DNA of 64,000 nucleotides, from assembly GCA_024103495.1 (NCBI GenBank), contig JAGFIQ010000003.1, forward strand, positions 1 through 64,000. Direction: 5' to 3'. Shown here piece by piece: positions 18,019 through 25,940 of the stretch (positions are counted from its first letter, which is position 1; every line of letters starts with the position of its first letter). Origin of the DNA: Aridibacter famidurans (GTDB taxonomy: Bacteria; Acidobacteriota; Blastocatellia; Pyrinomonadales; Pyrinomonadaceae). A program made the translations under genes and the position numbers. The notes beneath the pieces were generated by a model. That model was given only the letters and a program-made list of their open reading frames with translations, made no database searches and had not been told where the DNA came from.

Positions 18019-18561
18019 TTACGGGCACGCCGCCGTGCCGGGGATCACACCGCAATTTCCGAGATTCGTGAAACAGCCGTAGATCGACGGATTCGCCTGG
18101 CTCGGGCAGCAGCGCCTGCCGCCGGTACAGCCCGAATCGAGACCTGTCGAACCGCAAAGCGAAGCCACACATGTGCTGGCAAGGGTCTGTCCCGGAAAAC
18201 TGAGCATCGCGATCACGGGAAGCGCGATCGCCGTTGCGAGCCCTACATTCCGGATAACTTCTCTGCGGCTCATTCCTGCGTATCGCGAAGCAAGTTCGTT
18301 GGCGATCAGGTTCTTTTCCTTAAGCTGATCCAGTGCAAGCCAGACCAGTTTCTCTTTCTCTTCCTGGTCGCGCGAGCCAGCCAGGCCCGTCGCTATCTCG
18401 GCAACCGTCCTATTCCCATCGCAGGATCTCCAGATCTCAGCCGCAGTGGGGTTGAGGCTAAATGCCTTGTTTTCTTCGAGGTCATATATGAGGACTTCTT
18501 CGGGCATCTCCTGGATTACCAGACCCTCTTTTCGAGCTATGGGAACTTGGGAACTGTTCAT
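18019..18561 (-). CDS. PqqD-domain protein with twin-arginine-like membrane segment and Cys-rich tail
   Basis: 180 residues from the ATG preceded by GGAGGA. Residues about 10-90 match a PqqD-type RiPP-recognition domain, with LIYDLEENKAFSLNPTAAEIW and then TVAEIATGL. Residues 97-130 look like a signal or anchor: SRREVIRN (98-105), a hydrophobic stretch (106-121) and an Ala/Ser ending. Residues 131-180 contain eight cysteines (131, 136, 145, 151, 152, 163, 170, 179) in a Gly/Ser/Asn-rich tail. I infer that the tail is exported or periplasmic and could be disulfide-bonded or modified. Flanking HprK-like genes and the nucleotidyltransferase make a maturation system plausible, but no cyclase or protease is adjacent. 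Confidence 0.8.
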   Translation of the reverse strand: MNSSQVPIARKEGLVIQEMPEEVLIYDLEENKAFSLNPTAAEIWRSCDGNRTVAEIATGLAGSRDQEEKEKLVWLALDQLKEKNLIANELASRYAGMSRREVIRNVGLATAIALPVIAMLSFPGQTLASTCVASLCGSTGLDSGCTGGRRCCPSQANPSIYGCFTNLGNCGVIPGTAACP

Positions 18562-18591
18562 CTTTCCTCCTACGCCGATTAAATGTATCAA

Positions 18592-19434
18592 TCAATCTCG
18601 CGGCAAGCCTATAACCAACCGATTAAAGTAATTTATTATCTTGATCGCAGCCGCATCGGCATCCGCCCTGCGGCTTTCGGCGATTATGGCACGAAGTGCT
18701 AGTTTATTCAAGACTTTAAGTGAGAACTCGGTGTTCGTACGGACGGGCACCGTATGCTCGATCAGCCTCAGAAGCCCCTCTGCCGGCGAAAGGGTAAGCG
18801 GAGCCCAGCGCGCCTTTTCGTCATATTGACTAAGAAACACAAGGCCGCAACTTGCAGGATCGCGTCCGGCGGCGGCTCCTAAAGCCTTAGCCTCGACATC
18901 GACATACTCCCGTTCGCCGTCGGGCCTACGGACCGAGAGGGGCTTCGGAAACGGAAGTACGCGGCCTTCGGGGTCGAGCACCGCAAAATCATCCGAGTAA
19001 TAGACAGCCCCTCTTTCCACAAGCGCTTTGACCAAAGTCGTCTTCCCCGCGAACGAGCGGCCTGGCAAAATGATCGCACGCCCTTCGATGGTCACCGCGC
19101 CGGCATGAATGAACACGTGGCCGCGCGCCATTTCGGCGACGCGGTTTCTGACCATTGACTCGAATGTCCGGTCAAAACTCTCGTATTCAAGCGGATGGCG
19201 AATGCCGGTCTGGACGTCAAAGACCTCGATCTCTCGATCGCCGCTGAGTTCGATATGAAAGACCTGCTCACAGTTCCGGAGCTCTCGAAATCGGATCAGC
19301 GAACCAAAAACGAGCGCAAGACGCTCTCGAGTTCTTTCGATCAACTGCGAGGATTCGGAATGGATCCGGAACCTTACTCCGAAACTCTCAAATGAAAGCG
19401 ATCGCACCTGCCGCGCCGGCTTTCTCACCGGCAC
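18592..19434 (-). CDS. HprK-like P-loop protein 2
   Basis: 280 residues. The GTG start has AGGAGG four bases upstream; a second in-frame GTG two codons later is equally possible. HAGAV is at 110-114, the P-loop GRSFAGKTT at 125-133 and YYSDDFAVLD at 145-154. The SFESFGV N-terminal segment matches HprK-like protein 1. The C-terminal half diverges from that copy, suggesting a different substrate or partner. It is the first gene of the cluster, 16 bases after the WecA-type transferase gene on the same strand, so it may be read through from the polysaccharide operon. Confidence 0.82.
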   Translation of the reverse strand: MPVRKPARQVRSLSFESFGVRFRIHSESSQLIERTRERLALVFGSLIRFRELRNCEQVFHIELSGDREIEVFDVQTGIRHPLEYESFDRTFESMVRNRVAEMARGHVFIHAGAVTIEGRAIILPGRSFAGKTTLVKALVERGAVYYSDDFAVLDPEGRVLPFPKPLSVRRPDGEREYVDVEAKALGAAAGRDPASCGLVFLSQYDEKARWAPLTLSPAEGLLRLIEHTVPVRTNTEFSLKVLNKLALRAIIAESRRADADAAAIKIINYFNRLVIGLPRD

Positions 19435-19450
19435 CTATCCTCCTAAACTG

Positions 19451-20530
19451 TTAATGACGTTCGAGTTCAGAAATCTCAACTACTTCCCTGCGCTTTCCGA
19501 TACCTTCTGAAAAATGCGCGGCCACGGGCAAGGCCACCGAGACAACTGCAATCGCAGCGAGTACCGGAAACAGCGAGTCAAGAACGGCCGAGACCACGAC
19601 GGCGGCCGAGCAGACGATTCCCGACACCCCATAGACCGCGGCGACTGCCGAGTGCGGGATCCCTTTCATCACCATCGCCTGATAGAGGTGCTTCCTGTGC
19701 GGTTCCCACACGCGCTCGCCTTTCAGAAGGCGCCTGAAGAATGTAACTGAAGAGTCAAACACAAACGGCCACGTGAGTGCGACCGCATACAGTACGATCA
19801 GCCAACGGTCGGCCGATCCGGGGGTCAGGGGATCAAGATCTGCAATTGCGAAGATGGGAAATGCGGCAAATGAAAAGCCAAGGAACGCACTCCCCGAATC
19901 TCCCATAAACACCTTTGCCGGTTCCCAGTTGAAGTACAGGAACGCCGCGGATGCAGCCGCGATCGCGAACCCTGCGAACGAGACCGCCTCGGAACCGAGA
20001 ACAGCGCCGAGAACGCCCCAGCCGAGACCTGCAGCCACGGCTTGCGAACCGGCTATTCCGTCGCTGCCGTCCATAAAGTTAAAGGCGTTTGTGAAGCCGA
20101 CCATCCATATAAAGACCGCACCTGCAAAGCTCCATTGGCGGAAACCGCTCTCCATCTCCCACACAGGTGAGAACCAGAGAATGGCGAGTGCCGAAAATGC
20201 GTGAATTCCGAATCTGACCCAGGCAGGAACGTGCCGAAGGTCGTCGAGCCAGCTGACCATCACAAGGACCGTGGACGCTATGAAATATGCCGCGAAGCGA
20301 GCCAAACTGCCTTCGAACCCGGCATCTCTCAAAAGAAAGTAAGCAAGAAGCGCTGTCAGTACTGTTGCCGAGATCACGAGGCCCGCACCGACCGGGACCG
20401 GGACATCATGAAGGCTTCTCTCATTGGGAACGTCCAGTATTCCCTGCTTTCGGCTCAGACGAACAAAGATCGCCGTACCGCCCGCGCAGGCAGCAAGTAC
20501 AAGCAGAAGCAGAAGGGGTTCAAATGACAT
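19451..20530 (-). CDS. WecA/TagO-type undecaprenyl-phosphate sugar-1-phosphate transferase
   Basis: A polytopic membrane enzyme of the MraY/WecA family that loads a sugar-1-phosphate (often GlcNAc-1-P) onto undecaprenyl phosphate and starts a glycan chain. 359 residues with about eleven hydrophobic segments. VSWLDDLRHVPAW is the first acidic loop (about residues 92-104), NAFNFMDGSDGIAG the second (about 148-161), and VFMGDSGSAFLGF follows near 210. An HxxPxPxGAG-like segment (SLHDVPVPVGAG) is near the N-terminus. A wecB-type epimerase lies 9 bases upstream. It is one of two initiating transferases in the window. Confidence 0.92.
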   Translation of the reverse strand: MSFEPLLLLLVLAACAGGTAIFVRLSRKQGILDVPNERSLHDVPVPVGAGLVISATVLTALLAYFLLRDAGFEGSLARFAAYFIASTVLVMVSWLDDLRHVPAWVRFGIHAFSALAILWFSPVWEMESGFRQWSFAGAVFIWMVGFTNAFNFMDGSDGIAGSQAVAAGLGWGVLGAVLGSEAVSFAGFAIAAASAAFLYFNWEPAKVFMGDSGSAFLGFSFAAFPIFAIADLDPLTPGSADRWLIVLYAVALTWPFVFDSSVTFFRRLLKGERVWEPHRKHLYQAMVMKGIPHSAVAAVYGVSGIVCSAAVVVSAVLDSLFPVLAAIAVVSVALPVAAHFSEGIGKRREVVEISELERH

Positions 20531-20539
20531 CAGTCCGCC

Positions 20540-21637
20540 CTAAGAATGAGTCCTCAGGCTAAGGTGTCCGAGCACGATGTTCGCGACGGTTTCTGAGACG
20601 TTTTCGACCGTATATTCCGGCGGCGCGGTCCATTTTCCTTTTTTTCCAACAGCGAGGCCGACGGCGGATAGTATGGCTTCCGGATCAGACCCGCTCAGAA
20701 CGTTGCTGCCGCATTCTATCGTCTCCGGTCTTTCGGTAACATCCCGCAGCGTAACATTGGGGATGCCGAAGATCGCGCATTCCTCCTGAACCGTGCCGCT
20801 GTCCGTAAGGACCGCGAAGGCACTCTTCTCGAGCTTTACAAAATCGAAGAAACCGAGCGGATCGATCAGGCGGACCCTGTCCGATCCGGGCTCGATCCCG
20901 AACGTCCGGAGTTTGTCCGCGGTCCTCGGGTGAACGCTCACAAGCAGCGGCTTCCCGTAAGACTCCGCAACCTTCGAGAGCCCCTCAAATATGCGTCCGA
21001 GCCTGGGACCGCTGTCGACATTCTCAGCCCTGTGAAGCGTGACCAGGAAGTATCCGCCGGGGTCGACATCCAGCGCCTGTGCCGCTCCCGAGGAATCGAT
21101 CGCGGAGGCGTAATGACGGATCACCTCGTTGATCGGGTTACCTGTGACAAAAATGCGCTCACGCTCGATACCCTCCCTGACCAGGTTCTCTTTGCTCCTT
21201 TCGGTATATGGCATAAGGACGGAGCTCGAATGGTCTATGATCCGCCGGTTGATCTCTTCAGGGACACGGTCGTCATAACAGCGGTTTCCGGCCTCCATAT
21301 GGAACACGGGAATTCCCATCCTCGCGGCAACGATCGCGGACAATGCGCTGTTCGTGTCGCCGAGTATGAGCACTCGGTCGGGCCTAACTTCGTCGAGCAC
21401 ACTCTCAACCCCCGAAAGTATCCTTCCGGCCTGTTCCCCGAACGAGCCGGCACGGATCCCCAGGTGGTGGTCCGGGTCCCGTATCCCGAGTTCCTGAAGG
21501 AAGATCCCGCTAAGGCTCTCGTGAAAGTTCTGTCCCGTGTGGACCGTCGTGTGGTCGCAGTTCCGGTCAAGGATTTCAAGGACCCTGGAGAGCCTTATGA
21601 TCTCCGGCCGGGTACCAAATATGGTGGCTAACTTCAT
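20540..21637 (-). CDS. UDP-N-acetylglucosamine 2-epimerase family (non-hydrolysing)
   Basis: 365 residues of the WecB fold. Markers are ATIFGTRPEIIRLS at the N-terminus, ILGDTNSALSAIVAARMGIPVFHMEAGNR, TLHRAENVD, and LTDSGTVQEECAIFGIPNVTLRD, which together bind UDP. In WecB it interconverts UDP-GlcNAc and UDP-ManNAc. Here, the genes directly upstream encode a CapE-like dehydratase and an RmlD-like reductase. The 2-epimerase step of a UDP-L-QuiNAc (WbvD) or UDP-L-FucNAc (CapG) pathway is therefore the better guess. Confidence 0.9.
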   Translation of the reverse strand: MKLATIFGTRPEIIRLSRVLEILDRNCDHTTVHTGQNFHESLSGIFLQELGIRDPDHHLGIRAGSFGEQAGRILSGVESVLDEVRPDRVLILGDTNSALSAIVAARMGIPVFHMEAGNRCYDDRVPEEINRRIIDHSSSVLMPYTERSKENLVREGIERERIFVTGNPINEVIRHYASAIDSSGAAQALDVDPGGYFLVTLHRAENVDSGPRLGRIFEGLSKVAESYGKPLLVSVHPRTADKLRTFGIEPGSDRVRLIDPLGFFDFVKLEKSAFAVLTDSGTVQEECAIFGIPNVTLRDVTERPETIECGSNVLSGSDPEAILSAVGLAVGKKGKWTAPPEYTVENVSETVANIVLGHLSLRTHS

Positions 21638-21664
21638 CTGATACTTAAAGTGTTACTTAAAGTA

Positions 21665-22726
21665 TTACCCTTTCTCTTCGATAAACCGCCTGATATCCTC
21701 TCCTGCCGCCGACAGTACCGCCCGTAGTTCCTCAACAGAGACATTGTCGTCCTTTGAGGAATACTCGGACTCGAGCGCGACCTCGATCTCAACGTCTTCG
21801 CGAAGTTCGGGAAGAACGGGCAGGATGACATAGTAACCGTTCCTTGCGACAGTACGGAAGCACTCCTCTTCGGAGACCATTATCTCGTGGATCTTTTCAC
21901 CGGGCCGTATACCCGTAAAGACGATCTCCAGTTCCTCATCTCCCATAAGCGTTCTTGCGACGTCGGTGATCCTTGCGGACTCGACCCTTGGAACATACGT
22001 CTCTCCGGGATCTCCGGAGATCAGCGCTTCCATAACGGTATCGACCGCCTTGTCCAGTGTAAGCAAGAACCTTGTCATCTCGGGAAGGGTCACCGTTACA
22101 GGCCGTTTGTCGCGAATTTGCTCGACGAACAAAGGCACGATCGACCCTCTCGATGCGATCACGTTCCCGTACCGCACGCAGCAGAACGCGGTCTGCCCGC
22201 TGCGGCGATTGGCTTCGATCAGGACACGCTCCTGCAAGGCCTTGGTCATGCCCATCACATTGATAGGCTTGCAAGCTTTGTCCGTCGAGATGCCGACGAC
22301 CTTTTCAACCGGGATGCGGTTCTCGCTTATAGCCCGAACGATGTTGTGCGCGCCGTGAATGTTCGTGAGCACTGCCTCAAAGGGAAAATACTCGCAAGAA
22401 GGCACCTGCTTGAGCGCCGCGGCGTGAAAGACGATGTCGCATTCACGGAGGGCTGTGAGGAGAGCGGGATAATCGCGCACGTCGCCGATGGTGAAATCGA
22501 GAACGTCGCGGGAATTATGGTAGATGACCTCGTCCGTCGCCGCCGCCTTCTGAAGGTACTCAAGGCGCATGAAATGCTGTTTCGCCTCGTCCCTCGAGAA
22601 AACTGTAACGCGCTCAGGAGAGCCGTACGCGCCGCTCAGAACACGCCTCACGAGAGACTGCCCGAGAGAGCCGGTCCCTCCGGTCACGAGGACCCGCTTA
22701 TTATCTAGGTGGTTAGACTTCTCCAT
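21665..22726 (-). CDS. UDP-GlcNAc 4,6-dehydratase/5-epimerase, CapE/WbvB-like
   Basis: 353 residues, extended SDR fold. GGTGSLG (NAD-binding) is near residues 16-22. The catalytic motif reads MGMTK, that is MxxxK in place of YxxxK, a feature of CapE-type enzymes that invert C5. HAAALKQVPSCEYFPFEAV and RYGNVIASRGSI are also family blocks. It would turn UDP-GlcNAc into a 4-keto-6-deoxy-L-sugar. Its start overlaps the preceding reductase gene by 22 bases. The product sugar is inference from the gene trio. Confidence 0.88.
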   Translation of the reverse strand: MEKSNHLDNKRVLVTGGTGSLGQSLVRRVLSGAYGSPERVTVFSRDEAKQHFMRLEYLQKAAATDEVIYHNSRDVLDFTIGDVRDYPALLTALRECDIVFHAAALKQVPSCEYFPFEAVLTNIHGAHNIVRAISENRIPVEKVVGISTDKACKPINVMGMTKALQERVLIEANRRSGQTAFCCVRYGNVIASRGSIVPLFVEQIRDKRPVTVTLPEMTRFLLTLDKAVDTVMEALISGDPGETYVPRVESARITDVARTLMGDEELEIVFTGIRPGEKIHEIMVSEEECFRTVARNGYYVILPVLPELREDVEIEVALESEYSSKDDNVSVEELRAVLSAAGEDIRRFIEEKG

Positions 22727-23601
22727 TCTTTATAGGGCGAAGGGTCCTCCGCCAGGCTCTCGATCATCTCGGTCCACCCGGGAGTCCGGAAACCGGTTTC
22801 CCGTTCGAATTTCGAAGCGTCCAGGCTTCGGTCGATCGCAAGATCCTCGTCCGGCTCGATCGTGATTCCCAGATCCAGCCTTTCATTTATAAGACTCAGA
22901 AGGTCGAACTTGCTGATCCTTTCCGAAGCCACATGATACAGACCCTCAAGATCCGGATTCAAAAGGATGCGGCCGGCGATGATATCCGCCAGCGCTTCCG
23001 TAGTAAATCCCGAAAAGAACGCGTTCGTAAATCCGCGGACCGTTCCTCCGCCGTTGGAAATGAACCACTCCAGCAGCCCGTGCGACGAACCTAGTTCGCG
23101 ACCGATGATCGAAGTCCTCAAAGTGATCGCGCCTTCTGAAACGACCTCTCCGAGCGCCTTGCTTCGGCCGTAGAGGTCCCGGGCATCGGTAAGGTCCTCT
23201 TCGCGATAACTTCCCCTGGATCCCGCAAATACGCAGTCGGTGCTTATATGAACAAGTCTCGCACCCGCATCCCTGCATATCCCGTATAGTCTGTGAGGAA
23301 ACAGCGCGTTTATCTCGATCGTGTGCGCGGCGTGCTTGGCCTCTTCCCTTTGCTTTATCACGCCGATCGCATTTACTATCGCGTCGGGCCCGACAAGTTC
23401 GACGGCTTTCCTTACCGATTCCGGAGCGGTCGCTTCGACAGAACCGATGACCCTGTCCTCGGCAGCGAATCCGTAACGCGAGAGGTCAATGTTCCCGCGT
23501 ACGGCAGCCCATGTCTCGACACCGTGCCGCGGAAGCTGCTGGACCAGCTTATGCCCAAGCATTCCGCCGGCGCCAAGAACAAGGACTTTCAAACCTGACA
23601 T
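22705..23601 (-). CDS. RmlD-like 4-keto sugar reductase
   Basis: 298 residues, SDR fold with GAGGMLGHKL near residue 11 and the catalytic YGRSK in the middle of the protein. HISTDCVFAGSRG and the SRxSxLTE-like region follow RmlD-type reductases. It lacks the C-terminal cupin of CapF, which argues for a WbvR-like UDP-L-RhaNAc-forming reductase rather than the FucNAc route. It sits between the GT4 gene and the dehydratase, in operon spacing. Confidence 0.85.
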   Translation of the reverse strand: MSGLKVLVLGAGGMLGHKLVQQLPRHGVETWAAVRGNIDLSRYGFAAEDRVIGSVEATAPESVRKAVELVGPDAIVNAIGVIKQREEAKHAAHTIEINALFPHRLYGICRDAGARLVHISTDCVFAGSRGSYREEDLTDARDLYGRSKALGEVVSEGAITLRTSIIGRELGSSHGLLEWFISNGGGTVRGFTNAFFSGFTTEALADIIAGRILLNPDLEGLYHVASERISKFDLLSLINERLDLGITIEPDEDLAIDRSLDASKFERETGFRTPGWTEMIESLAEDPSPYKEWRSLTT

Positions 23602-23641
23602 ATCACATCAAATGTCGGCATGCCGACAACTAGAATTCGCT

Positions 23642-24853
23642 TTAACCCAGATCACCGCCGGCCGCTCTGTCCCTGCGTCGGATCACCCTTTCCAGGAGGT
23701 CGACGGTACGCTTCTCGATCGAAGGATCCGAAAGCACAGCGTCGGAATAGGCGTTCGCCGAAGCCGACATCCTGCGATATTCATGCTCCTCCATCGCGAC
23801 ACATCGCTCGAGGACATCCTGCCACTCCTCGGGCTCCTCCAGAGGCAAAGTCCAGCCGGCTCCCTTCCCTTCAAGGTCCCTCCAGGGCGTCCGGTCGCTG
23901 ATTATGAGAGGGCAGCCAGCGGAAAGAGCTTCAAGGAAGACATGCCCGAAGTTCTCTCCCAGCGTCGGCATCAACTTAAAGTGATACTTTAGAAACGTTC
24001 CTGCGACCTCCTCGTGCCGCAGAGGACCTTTGTACCGCACTTCAAGTCCGGAACGGCCGGTTCGTACCTCTTCCAGAAACTCTTCAAGATAGCCCTTGTC
24101 TTCCGGCGTACCGTAAACATCCAGCAAGGCGGCGCCCGCCGGCAGCCTTATGTTCTCAACGATCCACTTCAGATTCTTCTTTCTATCGAACCTCGAAACA
24201 AAAACAAACCTTACTTTGCCCGGCTCCTTTTTAGGTTTCATCCCGGGATCGAATTCTTCGAGGATCGAGGACGCGGGAAGATCGGGCGCGATATGGATCT
24301 CGGCATCCTTGACGCCCAGCGCCCGTATTTCCTCAGCTTCAAGCTCGCTGGAAGCCTTCCACACGAGCCCGGAGTAGATCCCCATCGAAACCGCCGATCG
24401 AATAAAGACCGCCTTTTTCAAACGCTTCAGGCGCCTGGCACCCTTGGAGAGCTCCCCGCAGGGCGCCAGAACGAACGGAATGCCTTTGATCCGGCCCTGT
24501 TTCCGGAGCCTAAGGACGGCGACGGTCAAAGGCGAGAAAAAACTGTTCGCATATAGAAGCGAGGGACGAAATTCCGCAACCGCTTCGCCGATCACGCGGC
24601 TTATGTCCGAGTCCCTCTCCAAATAGAACACTTCGGCCATACCGACCCGGTTCCATTCGCCGATGCGGACCTCCTCGTATCTGCGCTTTTCAGGCCCTGC
24701 GTCGTAAGCCCGTGTGATTATCCGGAACTCGAACCGTTCTGAAAGCCGGTCCACGGTGTTGACGATGGTCCGTGTCCCGCCGCCGCTGTTGGAGCCCGGC
24801 AGATAGAAATTGCTGATGATCAGCACCCTTGGCTTTTCAGTTTCGGTCTCCAT
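23642..24853 (-). CDS. Glycosyltransferase family 4
   Basis: 403 residues, GT-B fold. The N-terminal half starts with the strand VLIISNFYLPGSNSGGGTRTI, an acceptor-side GT4 pattern. The C-terminal half has FVSRFDRKKNLKWIVENI, the PTLGENFGHVFLEALSAGCP motif with the conserved E-x7-E, and IISDRTPW. It transfers a sugar from a nucleotide donor to the growing glycan at the inner face of the membrane. Donor and acceptor cannot be read from sequence. The start overlaps the GT9 gene by 17 bases. Confidence 0.9.
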   Translation of the reverse strand: METETEKPRVLIISNFYLPGSNSGGGTRTIVNTVDRLSERFEFRIITRAYDAGPEKRRYEEVRIGEWNRVGMAEVFYLERDSDISRVIGEAVAEFRPSLLYANSFFSPLTVAVLRLRKQGRIKGIPFVLAPCGELSKGARRLKRLKKAVFIRSAVSMGIYSGLVWKASSELEAEEIRALGVKDAEIHIAPDLPASSILEEFDPGMKPKKEPGKVRFVFVSRFDRKKNLKWIVENIRLPAGAALLDVYGTPEDKGYLEEFLEEVRTGRSGLEVRYKGPLRHEEVAGTFLKYHFKLMPTLGENFGHVFLEALSAGCPLIISDRTPWRDLEGKGAGWTLPLEEPEEWQDVLERCVAMEEHEYRRMSASANAYSDAVLSDPSIEKRTVDLLERVIRRRDRAAGGDLG

Positions 24854-25940
24854 CTATGACTTCAAGGCAGGCTCCGAGTACCTCTTCCGCGCTGACCGAA
24901 GCAAGGCACAGATGGTCATTGAAACAATCCGGTGTATGACAGCCTTCGCAGGGGACGGATACCCGAAAGAACCTGTGGTCAGCGCCCGGAGGCTCCCAGC
25001 GGCCCGGAAAATCGATCGCGGCAAAAACCGCCACGCAAGGCACTCCCGCTGCGGCGGCCAGATGCATCGTGCCGGTATCGTTCCCGAAGTACAGATCGCA
25101 GAACGAAAGCGCCGCTCCCGCCTCCCGCACGTTCAAAGATCCGGCCGCAACCGATCCCGTGCCCCAGTCCCGGACAAGCCTTTCACCCTTTTCCCTGTCT
25201 TCCGGCCCGCCGAATACTATCGGAAAAACGCCCTTTGCATCTACCAGTGCGCCGACAACGGAGCGAAATCTCTCTTCCGGCCAGATCTTCGAATCCCACT
25301 TGCTGCCGGGTCCGACACCCAGAAGTTTTCGAATGCCCGGCAGGGCCCCGGTCTCATCGGAAAGCCACTTTGAGGCCTTGTCCTTCTCCGCTTGCGTCAG
25401 CTCAAGGTCAGGCGAAGCTATCTCCGGTACCGCTCCCGAACCGAACTCTTCCCGCAAGCCCTGAAGGAGAAACCCGCCTTCGTAATCGACTTGCCGGAGC
25501 GGGCCGGTTGCGGGCAATTCAAGAAGGTTTTTCGAAAGAAACTCATCGAGGACGATCCGATCCACACCGCAAAGGCCGAAAAACTTGCGGTCACGCGCGA
25601 TACGTGAGGCCGTACGGTTCCGGGTCATCAGATAGAAGACCGTGTCGAACCTGGATCTCCGAAGGCGTCGTATGAGCCGCAATACGCCCGGGATCCCTCG
25701 AGACCCTGGGGGCACCGGGTAACCTATGAGTTCGTCAAACAGTCCTTCTCCGGGAAGAACGGATGTCGCGGGGACCTTTCTTTCCTCTCCCTCGGAGGCG
25801 TTGCACAAGAACGCAATGTGCGAATCGGGGAAATGCTCCCGAATCGCCTTGAATGCCGGCAGCGCCACGATCGTGTCCCCCAGATGGCCTATCCTGAACA
25901 CGAGAATACGCCGGGGACCGTCGATCGATCCGGCCGCCAT
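24837..25940 (-). CDS. Glycosyltransferase family 9 (ADP-heptose:LPS heptosyltransferase type)
   Basis: About 367 residues from the ATG that overlaps the hldA stop in TGATG. It opens with RRILVFRIGHLGDTIVALPAFKAIR, the hallmark of the RfaF/WaaC family. Later come GVGPGSKWDSKIWP and the FGNDTGTMHLAAAAGVPCVAVFA donor-binding motif. The C-terminus holds a Cys cluster (PCEGCHTPDCFNDHLC). The neighbouring hldA and hldC-gmhA genes make ADP-heptose, which supports a heptosyltransferase role in a core or capsule glycan. Confidence 0.9.
   Translation of the reverse strand: MAAGSIDGPRRILVFRIGHLGDTIVALPAFKAIREHFPDSHIAFLCNASEGEERKVPATSVLPGEGLFDELIGYPVPPGSRGIPGVLRLIRRLRRSRFDTVFYLMTRNRTASRIARDRKFFGLCGVDRIVLDEFLSKNLLELPATGPLRQVDYEGGFLLQGLREEFGSGAVPEIASPDLELTQAEKDKASKWLSDETGALPGIRKLLGVGPGSKWDSKIWPEERFRSVVGALVDAKGVFPIVFGGPEDREKGERLVRDWGTGSVAAGSLNVREAGAALSFCDLYFGNDTGTMHLAAAAGVPCVAVFAAIDFPGRWEPPGADHRFFRVSVPCEGCHTPDCFNDHLCLASVSAEEVLGACLEVIDGDRN

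Noticed and set aside
17143..19434. Classical lasso-peptide cluster
   Set aside because: No asparagine-synthetase-like cyclase, transglutaminase-like protease or obvious precursor with a lasso core was found among the neighbours.
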